From Topomyia yanbarensis (lineage: Eukaryota > Arthropoda > Insecta > Diptera > Culicidae), in NCBI RefSeq assembly GCF_030247195.1, contig NC_080671.1, forward strand, positions 99,683,845 to 99,747,844: 64,000 nt of DNA. The letters are read 5' to 3'. Made by a program: the position numbers and the translations under genes. Shown one piece after another: positions 21,773-32,010 of the stretch (position 1 is its first letter; every line of letters begins with the position of its first letter). The notes beneath the pieces are model-generated. The model had not been told where the DNA came from, made no database searches, and worked only from the letters and a program-made list of their open reading frames with translations.

Positions 21773-22720
21773 CGGACCAACGTGCCTGAAGTTTGCATGG
21801 GATTTTTCTACAATTTACATAGAGAAAACCCACTAACTCGCATTTTTGCCGCTAGGTGGCATTGTATGTATCGTATTATCACTGTAAGTAAAAGTAAGAA
21901 AGATAATTTATTTGTCTACAACTTTGCCGAAGACTGCTAGTGAATTCGGCTTTGTTAAAAGAAGTTATTAAACTTTTAGTGAAGTGATATTTGAGTCAGT
22001 TTTGCATGGGGCCTAGCAGTGCATGGTTGTGTACCAGTTCTCGATTCGCGCGAACTAAACATTTTTGTGAAATAACCATAAGATTTAGCTCTATGGTACG
22101 TTCAGAAGAATTGCAGTAAATAATACGGGCCATGTTTTGGTTAGATCATTTTAGTTCCACATTTTACCACATAGAGGGCGCTAACACTAACTTTTCAACG
22201 GAAAGAGATAGAAATTAGGTGTCTTCTATAAAGTTGTAGAACAGGCATTTTGCAATAATTCTCCCGAACATTTTGATATTCTATCTCTCTTCTATGAAAA
22301 GTTAGTGTTGGCGCCCTCTATGCGGTCACATTTGGAACTAAAATTTTCCAACCAAAACATAACTATAATACGAGTCCTATAATTCTTCTGTACATACTAT
22401 TGGGCTAAACCTATCGATTATTTCACAAAAAATCATAGTTCGTGCTAATCGAGTACTGATACACAACCATGCACTGCTAGGCCCCATGCAAAACTGACTC
22501 AGACATCACTTCGTTAAAAGTTTAATAACTTCTTTTAGCAAAGCCGGATTTACTAGCAGTCTTCGACAAAGTTGTAGAGAATTAAATTATCTTTCTTATT
22601 TTCACTTACAGTGATAATACGATACATGCAGTGTCACCTAGCGACAAAAATGCGAGTTAGTAGGTTTTCTTCATGTAAATTGTCGAAAAATCCCATGCAA
22701 AATTCAGGCACGTTGGTCCG
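21773..22720. repeat. Foldback element (about 950 bp) inside mariner transposase
   Basis: The left half reads CGGACCAACGTGCC inward and the right half ends GGCACGTTGGTCCG. The two arms of about 450 bp are near-complete reverse complements meeting near 22245. The arms share long blocks such as GCATGGGGCCTAGCAGTGCA and GAGGGCGCTAACACTAACTT. It is non-coding. About 95 bp between the right arm and the mariner remnant, including GGTGGGACTAGGAATCGA, may belong to the same insertion. I found no convincing target duplication. Confidence 0.8.
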
Positions 22721-22809
22721 GTAGTTAGACTTGTCCGATTTGCTTCAAATTTGGTGCAAGTACTCTTGGTGGGACTAGGAATCGAATCAGGTGTGGGCCG
22801 ACTGCGTTT

Positions 22810-23254
22810 TCAAAAATTCATTATTTTTCTGGGCAGTTTAGTGTACAGGTTCCGGGCCCGTGACTTTCTCATCGTATTTTGCCGCTCGGCACGGTTAGGA
22901 GCCTTCTGCACTTTGTGCGTATGCATTCCCTCTCGGTCCTTGGCTCTCTGTACGAAAGACTTGAACAGATTCAACGTTTTGGCCACTAATAGAACATCCA
23001 TTCTGACGGCATTTCTCCTTTTGTTTGATGCTCAGAGTTTGTTAGTAATGTTTAATCACATGACTCACCGATGACTGCACAATTCCGAGTTGTTTTTCGA
23101 TGTCCCGATGAGAGAATTGAAGATTTTTCAGGTGCTTGCGTAAATCAATTCGCGTCGTTGCTTTTCGGGTGACGTCCTTTTTACCCAATTTTCGAAAAAC
23201 TGACAGCGATAAAAATACAGTGTAAACAATACACTCTAAGCTATTTCTACACAA
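22810..23254 (-). pseudogene. mariner transposase, N-terminal helix-turn-helix fragment
   Basis: Minus-strand frames 23254-23042 and 23001-22810 together give the N-terminal DNA-binding half of a mariner transposase. The first contains IDLRKHLKNL and SHRDIEKQLGIVQSSVSHVIK, a paired-type helix-turn-helix. The second contains FKSFVQRAKDREG and ARNLYTKLP, the stretch before the first catalytic motif. A frameshift or stop separates them and the frame ends before any acidic catalytic residue. It is inactive. Confidence 0.75.
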
Positions 23255-23334
23255 ATTTTCAAGAGAAAATACCCAATGGATTATTTTCTAGTGTTTTTCC
23301 GTGATGCAATTTAATGTGGGACACCCTTTAATTT

Positions 23335-23650
23335 TCACATTTAAAAAAAATCGTGGTGCTTGTATTGTTTTTAAAAGATTGCTGTAAAAGATTTTTAACT
23401 TTATGTAAAATATTTATACATTGTATTTTGTGATTTTTTTGATTTACTTTGTGTAACTTTTTTGTGAAGTTTCCGTCAAATTGATGTACCTTTTGTGAAA
23501 TTTCTTGAAACATTTTTTGTTAAATATTTCAAAAATGTTTCCAAATTTTTTATAATTCTTATAATCTTTTTGTAAATACTCTTGTGAAACTTTCGGAAAA
23601 TGATTCTAAAATTTAGGCAATTTTTGTACTTTTCGTTCATTTTTTTTAAA
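23335..23650. repeat. TTTTTGTAAA-rich degenerate repeat, second tract
   Basis: Same style of T-rich motif repetition as 20690-21000, on the other side of the mariner. No coding content. Confidence 0.45.
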
Positions 23651-23670
23651 TATCGTGTATAAGTTGGAAC

Positions 23671-24231
23671 CAAGGATGCAATTGCCTACCTTTTCTGCGG
23701 CTGTAATTTTTCTGCCTACATTCTCATTTCTCTTTCGACGCTGCTGTCGTTCGCTAGTGCAGGACGCCCAGCGTTGTACGGCAGTCTGTAAGCAAAGCAG
23801 TAACATCACAAAAAAATACTGCCCCCAGTACAGCCACCAGACGCGAGCGGTACAGCTTCTCTTTCCTTATTTCACACATTTTAATATTTTTAATCTATTC
23901 AATATTTTTAATCACAAGCGACGACAATGAAAGCGGTTCGTTTACGCCACGACCGGCATCAACGCTTTTGTGTGCGGGCCTCTCCCTTTGACTATGCAGA
24001 GAAAAGTGTACAAAGCGAGAGAACAAACGTTACTACGCCACACTCTCACCGAACAGTCGGAGTACAGCGGCAAAACAAAAATGTATTCTACTGCTGTACG
24101 GAAAAATGTACTCGGTCTGGCTACCGTTCTGGCAAGAGCTGTAGTGATGCGTCGCTGTAGCGGGCTGTACGGCTTGTGCAAATGTAAATATTCCGAAAAA
24201 ATGTAGTTTACCGGTACCGTTGGCATCCCTG
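23671..24231. mobile_element. hAT-like MITE, 561 bp
   Basis: The left end reads CAAGGATGCAATTGCC and the reverse complement of the right end CAGGGATGCCAACGG. The flanks are GTTGGAAC (23663-23670) and ATTGGAAC (24232-24239), an 8-bp duplication with one mismatch. No transposase is seen. Frames inside (for example 23942-24259 on the minus strand) are not recognisable. Confidence 0.55.
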
Positions 24232-24395
24232 ATTGGAACAGATATTTTAAATTTTTCAAAAATATCGTGAGAAATTATTAAAATCTTACAGAACACTTAC
24301 TAAAATTTTACTTAAAATATTTTTTAAATATTGACAAATTTAACAAAAAGTGTTAAATAAGGTTATGGAGAAGCTTTCAATAAAAAAGTTCCTTA

Positions 24396-24855
24396 AAACA
24401 ACTTTTGACATATTTTTATAATTCATATTACTTGTAGTCAAAAATACAATTTTCTTTTTGAATATGATTCTAAACGCAATTTTAAATCAAAATGCTCATA
24501 GCAAAAATTTTCTGAAATGTAATAGTTGTGGAGATATTTTAAATTTTGTTTAAACAACACAATTATTTTATTTTATTACTACCTCCGCATTTCTCCATCA
24601 AGGGCAATAGGTTTTTCAAAAGGCCCGTAACATTTTCTGTAAGGTTCTTATAACTTACGAAACGGTCGTAACAAAATAAAACAATTGTGTTGTTAAAACA
24701 AAAATTTAAATTTCTCGAAAACTACTACATTTCAGAAATTTTTTGTTATGAGCATTTTGATTTAAAATGGCGCTTAGAATCATATTCAAAAAGAAAATTG
24801 TATTTTTGACTGCAAATAGTATGAATTATAAAAATATGTCAAAGGTTGCTGTTAG
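24396..24855. repeat. Inverted repeat (foldback), about 180-bp arms
   Basis: The arms at 24396-24580 and 24665-24855 are close reverse complements, with blocks such as AAAATACAATTTTCTTTTTG and AAATCAAAATGCTCAT, around an 85-bp centre. A diverged relative lies at about 28290-28510. Non-coding. Confidence 0.7.
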
Positions 24856-24872
24856 GATTTTTTTTTATTTAA

Positions 24873-26408
24873 GGGACCGTTCATAAACCACGTAGACCGA
24901 AATTTGAGAATTTTTAACCCCCCCTCCCCCCTAGTAGACCTTAGTAGACTTTTACCAACCCCCCCCCCCACGTCAAAAGTCTACGTAGACTTTTAATTTT
25001 TTTTATTCGCAGGAAATGTGAATTTAGCAGGAAACACATTATAATGTTCAATTAAAAATTAGCGTTCAGATTTATTTCAAGCTTTTTGAATATTAAAGAA
25101 TATCAAATCAATTAATACCGATTCAAGGTGCTTTCCAACGTTTGTGTAGCGGAATACTTCTTTTCAAGGTTAGTCACTCAAATATATGTAAAAAGATATA
25201 TTGCTATAACTTGCTTAAATTTTTGCCGAAGTGCGACCAACACCAACAATGCAGAATTGCTAAACACTTTTTGAGCCTTACTGGTGCATTCAAAATTGTT
25301 AAATTATAAGAAACAATTACAAATTTATACTGTCAATGTGTACTATCATCTAGATTAAAATAATAAACCAAACATGCACACAAATTTCACTTTTCGTGAA
25401 CAAATTTCAATATTTCTAAGATAATAAGATAATCTAAATTGCCTTATTTGATTAAGGGAACGAAGCTATTGAAATCTTCCCAAAAATATTTATATGTCTT
25501 ATGTAATTAAAAGCCGTATCACCTTAGAGTATTATCGCAAAGTATAAAAGTTTAACTCCGAATATTTTCGAAGATAAATATAGTAGAGCCGGTTTGCACG
25601 GAGTTGCATAGGGTCAAGATGTAAAATTTAACGGCTGTTTAAAGATTTTGAAACCAGTGTAAATGATTGCAAGAGAAACTGATTAACTCGAGTAAATACT
25701 TTGTTGTATAAATTTAACTACACTACTGCTTTAACCACCGAAATTAATAAATAAAAAATAATCTACTTATAGTTCAAAATCGGGTGTTTTGTTGTTACAA
25801 TACTTAACTTTGACCATTTTTTAACTTTTTATGGTTCATGCATTTAACCCTCCGGAAGTCGCGCTTATGGCCCACTGAACGAGCAGCTGCTGGTGTCCTA
25901 AGACGATTTCGATAGATTTTCAGAGCAGCGTGCACTCGGTGCACTAGCGCGACTGCCGGAAGGTTAATGGTCCATGCATGTCTGCTAACTAGGGGTGTCT
26001 CAGATGATTTCACAGTGAAAATCTTCCTCGAGAGGAATTTTGGGCCATCGTCTTTAGAACTGTCATTTTGTATTATTCCTTGATCAAAACTATATCAAAA
26101 TATACGCAAGAAACAACAACGTGTGAGGTTGTCCAAAAAAACGTGGGTTCTGGGTTGAGTGATCGCCTAACGAGTAGTTACCTCAATAGTGTACTAGCTT
26201 TGAAGTTTATCCATAAATACTGAATAGACCGATATTTTGAATACATTTCTCTTTAAATCCCATTCATAATTAGTAATACGAGAATATCAAAAAATAAAAG
26301 TCTACGTAGACTTTTTCAAAGACCCCCCTCCCCCCTAGTAGACAAACGTAGACTTTTGCCAGACCCCCCCGTCCCCCCTATGAGTCTACGTGGTTTATGA
26401 ACGGCCCC
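24873..26408. mobile_element. Non-autonomous DNA transposon, TAA target (PIF/Harbinger-like?)
   Basis: The left end GGGACCGTTCATAAACCACG mirrors the right end, whose reverse complement is GGGGCCGTTCATAAACCACG. Inverted ends run about 120 bp and contain C-runs and repeated AGTCTACGTAGACTTTT palindromes. TAA flanks both sides (24870-24872, 26409-26411). A 3-bp T(T/A)A-type target with G-rich ends suggests PIF/Harbinger, but there is no transposase to confirm it. The 1.3-kb AT-rich interior shows no gene. Confidence 0.6.
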
Positions 26409-26432
26409 TAAAGGTCTTCCATTATCCAAATA

Positions 26433-28237
26433 CACCCAGGTTTTTCACGCGGTTTTTTTTGCGCGGTTTTTTACGTGGTTTTTTACGCGGATTTTCCAAT
26501 TAACGCGGTTTTTTTACGCGGATTTTCCAACTAACGCGGTTTTTTACGCGGATTTTCCAATTAACGCGGTTTTTGAAATAATATTCTAAGTCCTTTTGAA
26601 TGCAAAAGACTTAGAAGATTTTAGGAAAGATGGAAAAGACGGGTCTGGAAGATTCCTTATGGCCCGCACCCCAACAATATGGGTACTTCCGGAATGGTCT
26701 TGAAGAGTAGGCTCTAAAAATTGATTTTTGACGCCATTTTGAAATGAAAGATGGCGACTTCCGGTTTAGCGAAATTCGCTATAACTCAATCAATATGGGT
26801 ATTTTCGGAATGGTCTTAAGGAGTAGGTGCCAGAAATTGATTTTTGGCGTCATTTTGAAATCCAAGGTGACGACATCCGGTTTAGCGAAATCCGCTATAA
26901 CCCAATCAATATGGGTATTTTCGGAATGGTCTTGACGATTAGTAGACAAAGATCGATGTTTGACGCCATTTTGAATTCCAAGATGGCGACATCCGAGTTA
27001 GCCACATTCACTATAACTCAGTCAATATGAGTGTTTTTGGAATGATCTTAACGAGTAGGTTCCAAAAATTGATTTTTGACGCCATTTTTAAATCCAAGAT
27101 GGCGATTTCCGATTTCGCGAAATTCGCTATAACCCAATCAATATTGGTAGTTTTGGAAGTTGAAGTTGTAGTACAAATAGTTTTAATTAAACAGTTGAAT
27201 TTACTTAAATTTAAGCAACATGTTTAATTTTAATAAATTCAAACCCCCAACTCACACCACATACCACATTCTCACCGTACTTTCCTGGATGAAATAACCA
27301 GCAAGGTTTATGATTAGATCTTATATTTGAGGGTGATATAGATGATTGCCCAAATTTTTCATGCTATAATTTCGGTAAACCGGAAGTCGCCATCGAGAAT
27401 TTTAAAATGACGGCAAACATCGACGTTTGCCTGCTACTCATCAAAACCATTCTGAAAATACTCATGTTGATTGAGTTGTAGAGAATCTCGCGAAACCGGA
27501 AGCCGCCATTTGGGATTTGAAAATGGCACCAAAAATCAATTTTCATGGAAAACCTTGCGGGGAAGGTGTAGATTTATTTATTTCTGGCACCTACTCGTCA
27601 ATACCATTCCGAAAATACCCATATTGATTGACTTATAGCGAATTTCGCTAAACCGGAAGTCGCCATCTTTGATTTCAAAATGACGTCAACAATCAATTTC
27701 TGGCACCTACTCCTCAAGACCATTCTAAAAATATCAATATTGATTGACTTATAGCGAATTTCGCTAAACCGGAAGTCGCCATCGTTGATTTCAATATGGC
27801 GTCAAAGATCAATTTCTGGCACCTACTCTTCAAGACCATTCCGAAAATATCAATATTGATTGAGTTATAGCGAATTTCGCTAAACCTGAAGTCGCCATCT
27901 TTAATTTCAAAATGACATCAAAAATCAATTTCTGGCACCTACTCCTCAAGACCATTCCGAAAATACCCATATTGTTGGGGTGCGGGAATCTTCCAGACCC
28001 GTCTCTTCCATCTTTCCGAAAATCTTGTAAGTCTTTTGCATTCAAAAGGACTTAGAATATTTTTAGCAAAAACCGTGTTAATGGCGAAATCCGCGCAAAA
28101 AAAACTTCCAAAAATAAGTCTTTTGCTGAGTTTTTTTTTTGCGCGGATTTTCGAATCAATGCGGTTTTTTTACGCGGATTTTCCAATCAACGCGGTTTTT
28201 TACGCGGTACGTATCCCCCGCGTAAAAAACCTGGGTG
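26433..28237. mobile_element. Foldback-type element with 116-bp tandem arrays in both arms
   Basis: The ends CACCCAGGTTTTT and AAAAACCTGGGTG are flanked by TA on both sides. Next to each end lie short-period repeats (TTTTTTACGCGGATTTTCC with AATTAACGCGG, about 30 bp). Then comes an inverted pair of about 110 bp (AAGTCCTTTTGAATGCAAAA). Inside that lie tandem units of 116-117 bp starting near 26675, 26792, 26908, 27024 and 27140. The same unit runs inverted with starts near 27457, 27613, 27729, 27846 and 27961. About 200 bp of unique sequence (27160-27360) lies in the centre. Non-coding. Confidence 0.85.
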
Positions 28238-28589
28238 TACTCTGGAAAAGTTTCTTTTACGTCTTTAAAACGATAAATATTAGATTGTTAGCATTTATTA
28301 CGGGATAACGCGAATAACTTATAAAAAGGGCATAATTGCACGAACTAATTGTTTTTGTTGGAACAAAAATCAAATTATCTCGAAAACTATTGAATTTTGG
28401 TAGATTTTTGTTAAATGCATTTTGATTTAAAATGACAATTGAAATTAGATTCTGTAATAAAATTACAGTTTTATATGCCAATTAATATGACATTTTAAAA
28501 CATGTATAAAGTTGTTAGAAAAACTTTTTTACCGATAAGTTCTTCATCGTGAATCACATTCAAAATGTTTCTTTTCTCTTTAGGTTTTT

Positions 28590-29914
28590 GCCTTTCTCAA
28601 TAGAAAGGTATTGCAATTGCTCTGAAAACCGACTTTTTAACGGAGGCCCGGAGGGCCGAGTGACATATACCATTCGATTCAGTTCGTCGAGTTCGGCAAA
28701 TGTCTGTGCGTGTGTATGTATGTATGTATGTATGTGTGTATGTATGTATGTGTGTGTATGTGTGTGTATGTGACCAAAAATGTCACTCATTTTTCTCAGA
28801 GATGGCTGAACCGATTTTGACAAACTTAGTCTCAAATGAAAGGTGCATAGGCTGCTATTGAATTTCTAATGGATCCGACTTCCGGTTCCGGAATTACAGG
28901 GTGATAAGTACGAACACGCAGAAAATGTCGATTTTAATAAATTCTGCAATGAATGTATAAAGGTGAAAATTTTTCCAAAATATGACCACAACTGCTTCGA
29001 TTTGTAGTATTAGGTCACTAACATCCATTCAAAGTCTATTTGGCCACATTGAATAACAGTCACATCGGTTTCTCGGAGATGGCTAGACCGATTCGACTAA
29101 ACTTGGCTTCAAGTGAAAGGTATTGCGTCCCCGTAAATGGCTATTTAATTTCATCCCGATCCGACTTCCGGTTCCGGAGTTACAGGTTGTGGCGTGCGAT
29201 CACATAGCAAATTGTGATTCAAACCGATACTCCGATGAAAGCAAAAAAGGTAAAAATTTCGCTAAAATGTCTCCCAAACAACTTAAATTTGCTGTTCTAG
29301 GTCACCGACGGCCAACCAAACTTTCGTTGACTACATTGACCACCATAGACGGTTCCGGAAGTGCCCGGGAAAAGCGGCCATCTTTAAAAATTTACGAACT
29401 CACATCAGTTTCCCGGAAATGGTTGGGCCGATTTTCACAAACTTAGTCCCAAATGATAGCTATAATATCCCCATAGATGTCTATAAAATTTCGTACGGAG
29501 CGCTTATATGGTTCCGGAAATATAGACTAAACCATCCGGTCACATATGAAATTCCCATATAAGCAGGAACTCAAATTTTTTTTTCACCTCATGAAATTTC
29601 AGAAATCGAATTCGTATTTTTGATGCCAAACATCTTTAAAATGCATGAAACGTCGAGATTTTATGTTATCTCGAAAAATTTTTTTTTTTGTAAAAATCGA
29701 CTTTTTGGGACTTTGCCGATTTTGCACCTTTTTTCAGTTTAATATTACCGTGGCTTTTTTTTCTTTTTCAAAATTTTAGAACTCGAATAATGATTTATTT
29801 TCCTGTATATAGTTGTCATGTGATGTATAATAATAAAATGTAATATATGCATTTAAAAGCTTTTAATGAATATAAACAACGCCCACATTCTCGTGATTCA
29901 TGATTGAGAAAGGC
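28590..29914. mobile_element. Modular repeat with 12-bp inverted ends
   Basis: It starts GCCTTTCTCAAT and ends ATTGAGAAAGGC. Early on comes GAGGCCCGGAGGGCCGAGTG, then a TATG/TGTG microsatellite (about 28705-28770). Modules of GATGGCTGAACCGATTTTGA plus CCGACTTCCGGTTCCGG recur near 28800, 29080 and 29410. To my recollection this kind of sequence is very common in culicine genomes; the superfamily is unknown to me. Non-coding. Confidence 0.55.
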
Positions 29915-31440
29915 ACAATTTCACCGCTAGGTGGATTAAAATAGGTTTTTTTTACAAAATATGAAAAATTAAAAAAAATGGATTTTCTTGCAATTTAAAT
30001 TTTTAACATAAGTTTTTGTTTTTGTGAAAAATAACAATATTTTTTTCAGTGTATATTTTTTTTTCGCACAGAAATATTATTTCCCTGTAACTTGTTCTCA
30101 GGTAGTTTTTCTGTATAAAATACAGAAATCGACCAAAAAAATTTGAAATTAATGCGCGTAGAAACGCCCTTTTGAGAAATTACTCTTGAGTCAAAATGAT
30201 CTTATTGATTGTGAAAAATGTTTAGTCTTCCATGCCGGTGAAACGTGAAAAATTTCATCGGAATCTAAGATTGTCGGTCACGATTTTAAAGATTTTATAA
30301 CAAACCCTTACTAGGTTCGAATTGGTCCAGTTCCCCCTGATTGTAGCTAGGGTGAGTACAACAATTGCATATTTTGCAATAACATATATGTGGATATTCT
30401 TATACGTCAGATTTAGAACCAATTTTTTAATTCCTTCCACATTTTTCTTGCATTCTTTAGCGAAAAATAGTTGACACGTATTTTTTTGTTTTGGCATATT
30501 TTTTCAAGTTATGATTTTTTGAACCATACAATTTCATGAAATTGATTTTTTCAATTACTAATAACTCGGAAACTGTTCGATGTATGGAAAAATATGGAAT
30601 ATTAAGTAATAAAAATGCTGTTTGAATGAGCTCGTCGGAAAATTTTTAATAATATTTTATTTTTATTAATATTTATTCTGCAATTGCTAGGAATAAATAA
30701 AATTTTTAAATTTGTTTCAATTTTTTTTAAAATGTGAGTCAAATTTTCAGAATGGAAATCAAAGTACTTTACGGGATATTTCCTTTACAACAGCCTAAAT
30801 ATAATAGGGTCACTACTTCTTTTATTATTTAATATTTTTCCACCCGTCTAATAGTTCCCGAGTAATCAGTGATTGATTTAACCAACAAAAAATGCACATA
30901 ATTATTTTTCGTTGCAGAACGCCAGAATTATAAGTTTTCCTTTCATTCTCAGCGATGCTGGGTGTCCATTTACGATTACTGTAGACAGAATCCCGGTACA
31001 CTGTGGTATAAGATGTAAAAAAATTGACAATTATTTTCCATTTCACAAAAGTTAAAATTACAAAAAGTTTACCAAAAGTAACGCACACATTCGTATAAAG
31101 TTGTCTAAAATGAAAAAAAATGAAATGAATCTAAATATCTTTGAATTATTCGACGCTTTCGAAAATTTATTACTCATTAATTAAATGGTTTTGAATGAGC
31201 AGGCTATTCTATATCTTAAATGTCTTAAATGTCTTGTGGTACAAAATAGGCTACCAAATAATACAAGAACACTCGCTCCAATATTCTCGTTTGCTGAAAT
31301 CCTTCCCCCTATGATGCCGGTTGGGTTGGTAACAGCATACATGCAGTACCTAACTGTTGAGCGACCGGGTGGCAGTCCCACGTTCCATTCTTTCGTATGT
31401 TTGTTACCCATACGTTTCCCCCGGGTGGTGCGCTGATTTT
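29915..31440. other. AT-rich upstream region of AstCC
   Basis: No coding region or repeat end is clear. 29960-30060 and 30560-30760 are strongly A/T-rich. The last 150 bp (31290-31440) are GC-richer and precede the TATA box, so this stretch probably contains the upstream control region of AstCC. I can name no specific site. Confidence 0.4.
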
Positions 31441-31449
31441 TGCACACTC

Positions 31450-31490
31450 TATAAAAGAGCGTGAAAGCTCGAGGGAACAGTTTAGACTGC
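31450..31490 (+). promoter_or_regulatory. Core promoter of AstCC (TATA box and initiator-like site)
   Basis: TATAAAAG at 31450-31457 is followed about 29 bp later by ACAGTTTAG (31478-31486), which resembles the arthropod TCAGTT initiator. The spacing suits RNA polymerase II. The predicted 5' UTR is about 320 nt and contains at least one very short upstream ORF (ATG GAC TAA near 31540). Confidence 0.6.
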
Positions 31491-31800
31491 CTTCAACAAC
31501 GTGTTCGAGCGAAAGAGTGGCGCGTGTTTTCCGGTTATGGACTAATAAGGAATATCCTAGCGGAGTGCTTATTTTTGTTGGAGAAAGGATTTTCGCACTA
31601 TCTCCCAGGTGCGATCTGTGGCATTCGATCGATCGAGTTGGTCAGCCCTCGGACAGCTCGATGATGAATGAACTGGTTAAAAATTTATGCCGTTAAACTG
31701 TGATTGTTGGCGGCAGGTGTGCAGTTGAACGGCTTTAGTGCAATAGTTCTTTAAGTTGGATTTGTGCCAGTTAATGCAAGGGATTCATTTTGACACAAAC

Positions 31801-31944
31801 ATGAAGAGAGCAATATTTCAAATAACTCTTTGGATGGTGCTGTTGGAGTCAAATTTGGTGTTTAGTAAACCTGCTGGAGGCAAAACGAGGGATAAATCAT
31901 TGGAAGTACCACGGATTTTGGAAGTGCAGTACGACGACTATCCG
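31801..31944 (+). CDS. AstCC: Allatostatin double-C precursor, exon 1 (signal peptide)
   Basis: This exon encodes residues 1-48. It opens MKRAIFQITLWMVLL, a basic start and hydrophobic core typical of a secretory signal peptide, with probable cleavage near LVFS-KP. A propeptide stretch follows, rich in charge, ending QYDDYP. The donor GTGAGT at 31945 leaves phase 0. A second in-frame ATG lies 27 nt upstream (31774, MQGIHFDTN). I prefer 31801 because the signal peptide begins there and ACAAACATG is a better initiation context. The reading frame continues past the donor to 32010, but that part is intron. The gene identity comes from exon 4. Confidence 0.8.
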
Positions 31945-32010
31945 GTGAGTGTTGCGTACAATTTCTCAAAGGAGTATAATGTATGTTTCTTCGTACGACT
32001 TTACCGTTAA

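Larger units (their letters stand above)
21543..23328 (-). mobile_element. mariner-type transposon (ITm group), disrupted
   Basis: The ends are inverted repeats AAGGGTGTCCCACAT and ATGTGGGACACCCTT, flanked by TA at 21541-21542 and 23329-23330. Transposase pieces on the minus strand match mosquito ITm-type mariner proteins. The middle is replaced or interrupted by a 0.95-kb foldback and associated repeat (about 21773-22815). The first acidic catalytic motif should lie at that point and is absent. The element cannot make a working transposase. Confidence 0.85.

Noticed and set aside
26675..27961. Regularly spaced repeats resembling a CRISPR array
   Set aside because: The units are contiguous 116-bp tandem repeats without spacers, in inverted arms, in a eukaryotic genome.
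28549..28773. 74-codon ORF with a Cys/Val/Met-rich end
   Set aside because: Its C-terminus is only the TATG/TGTG microsatellite translated.
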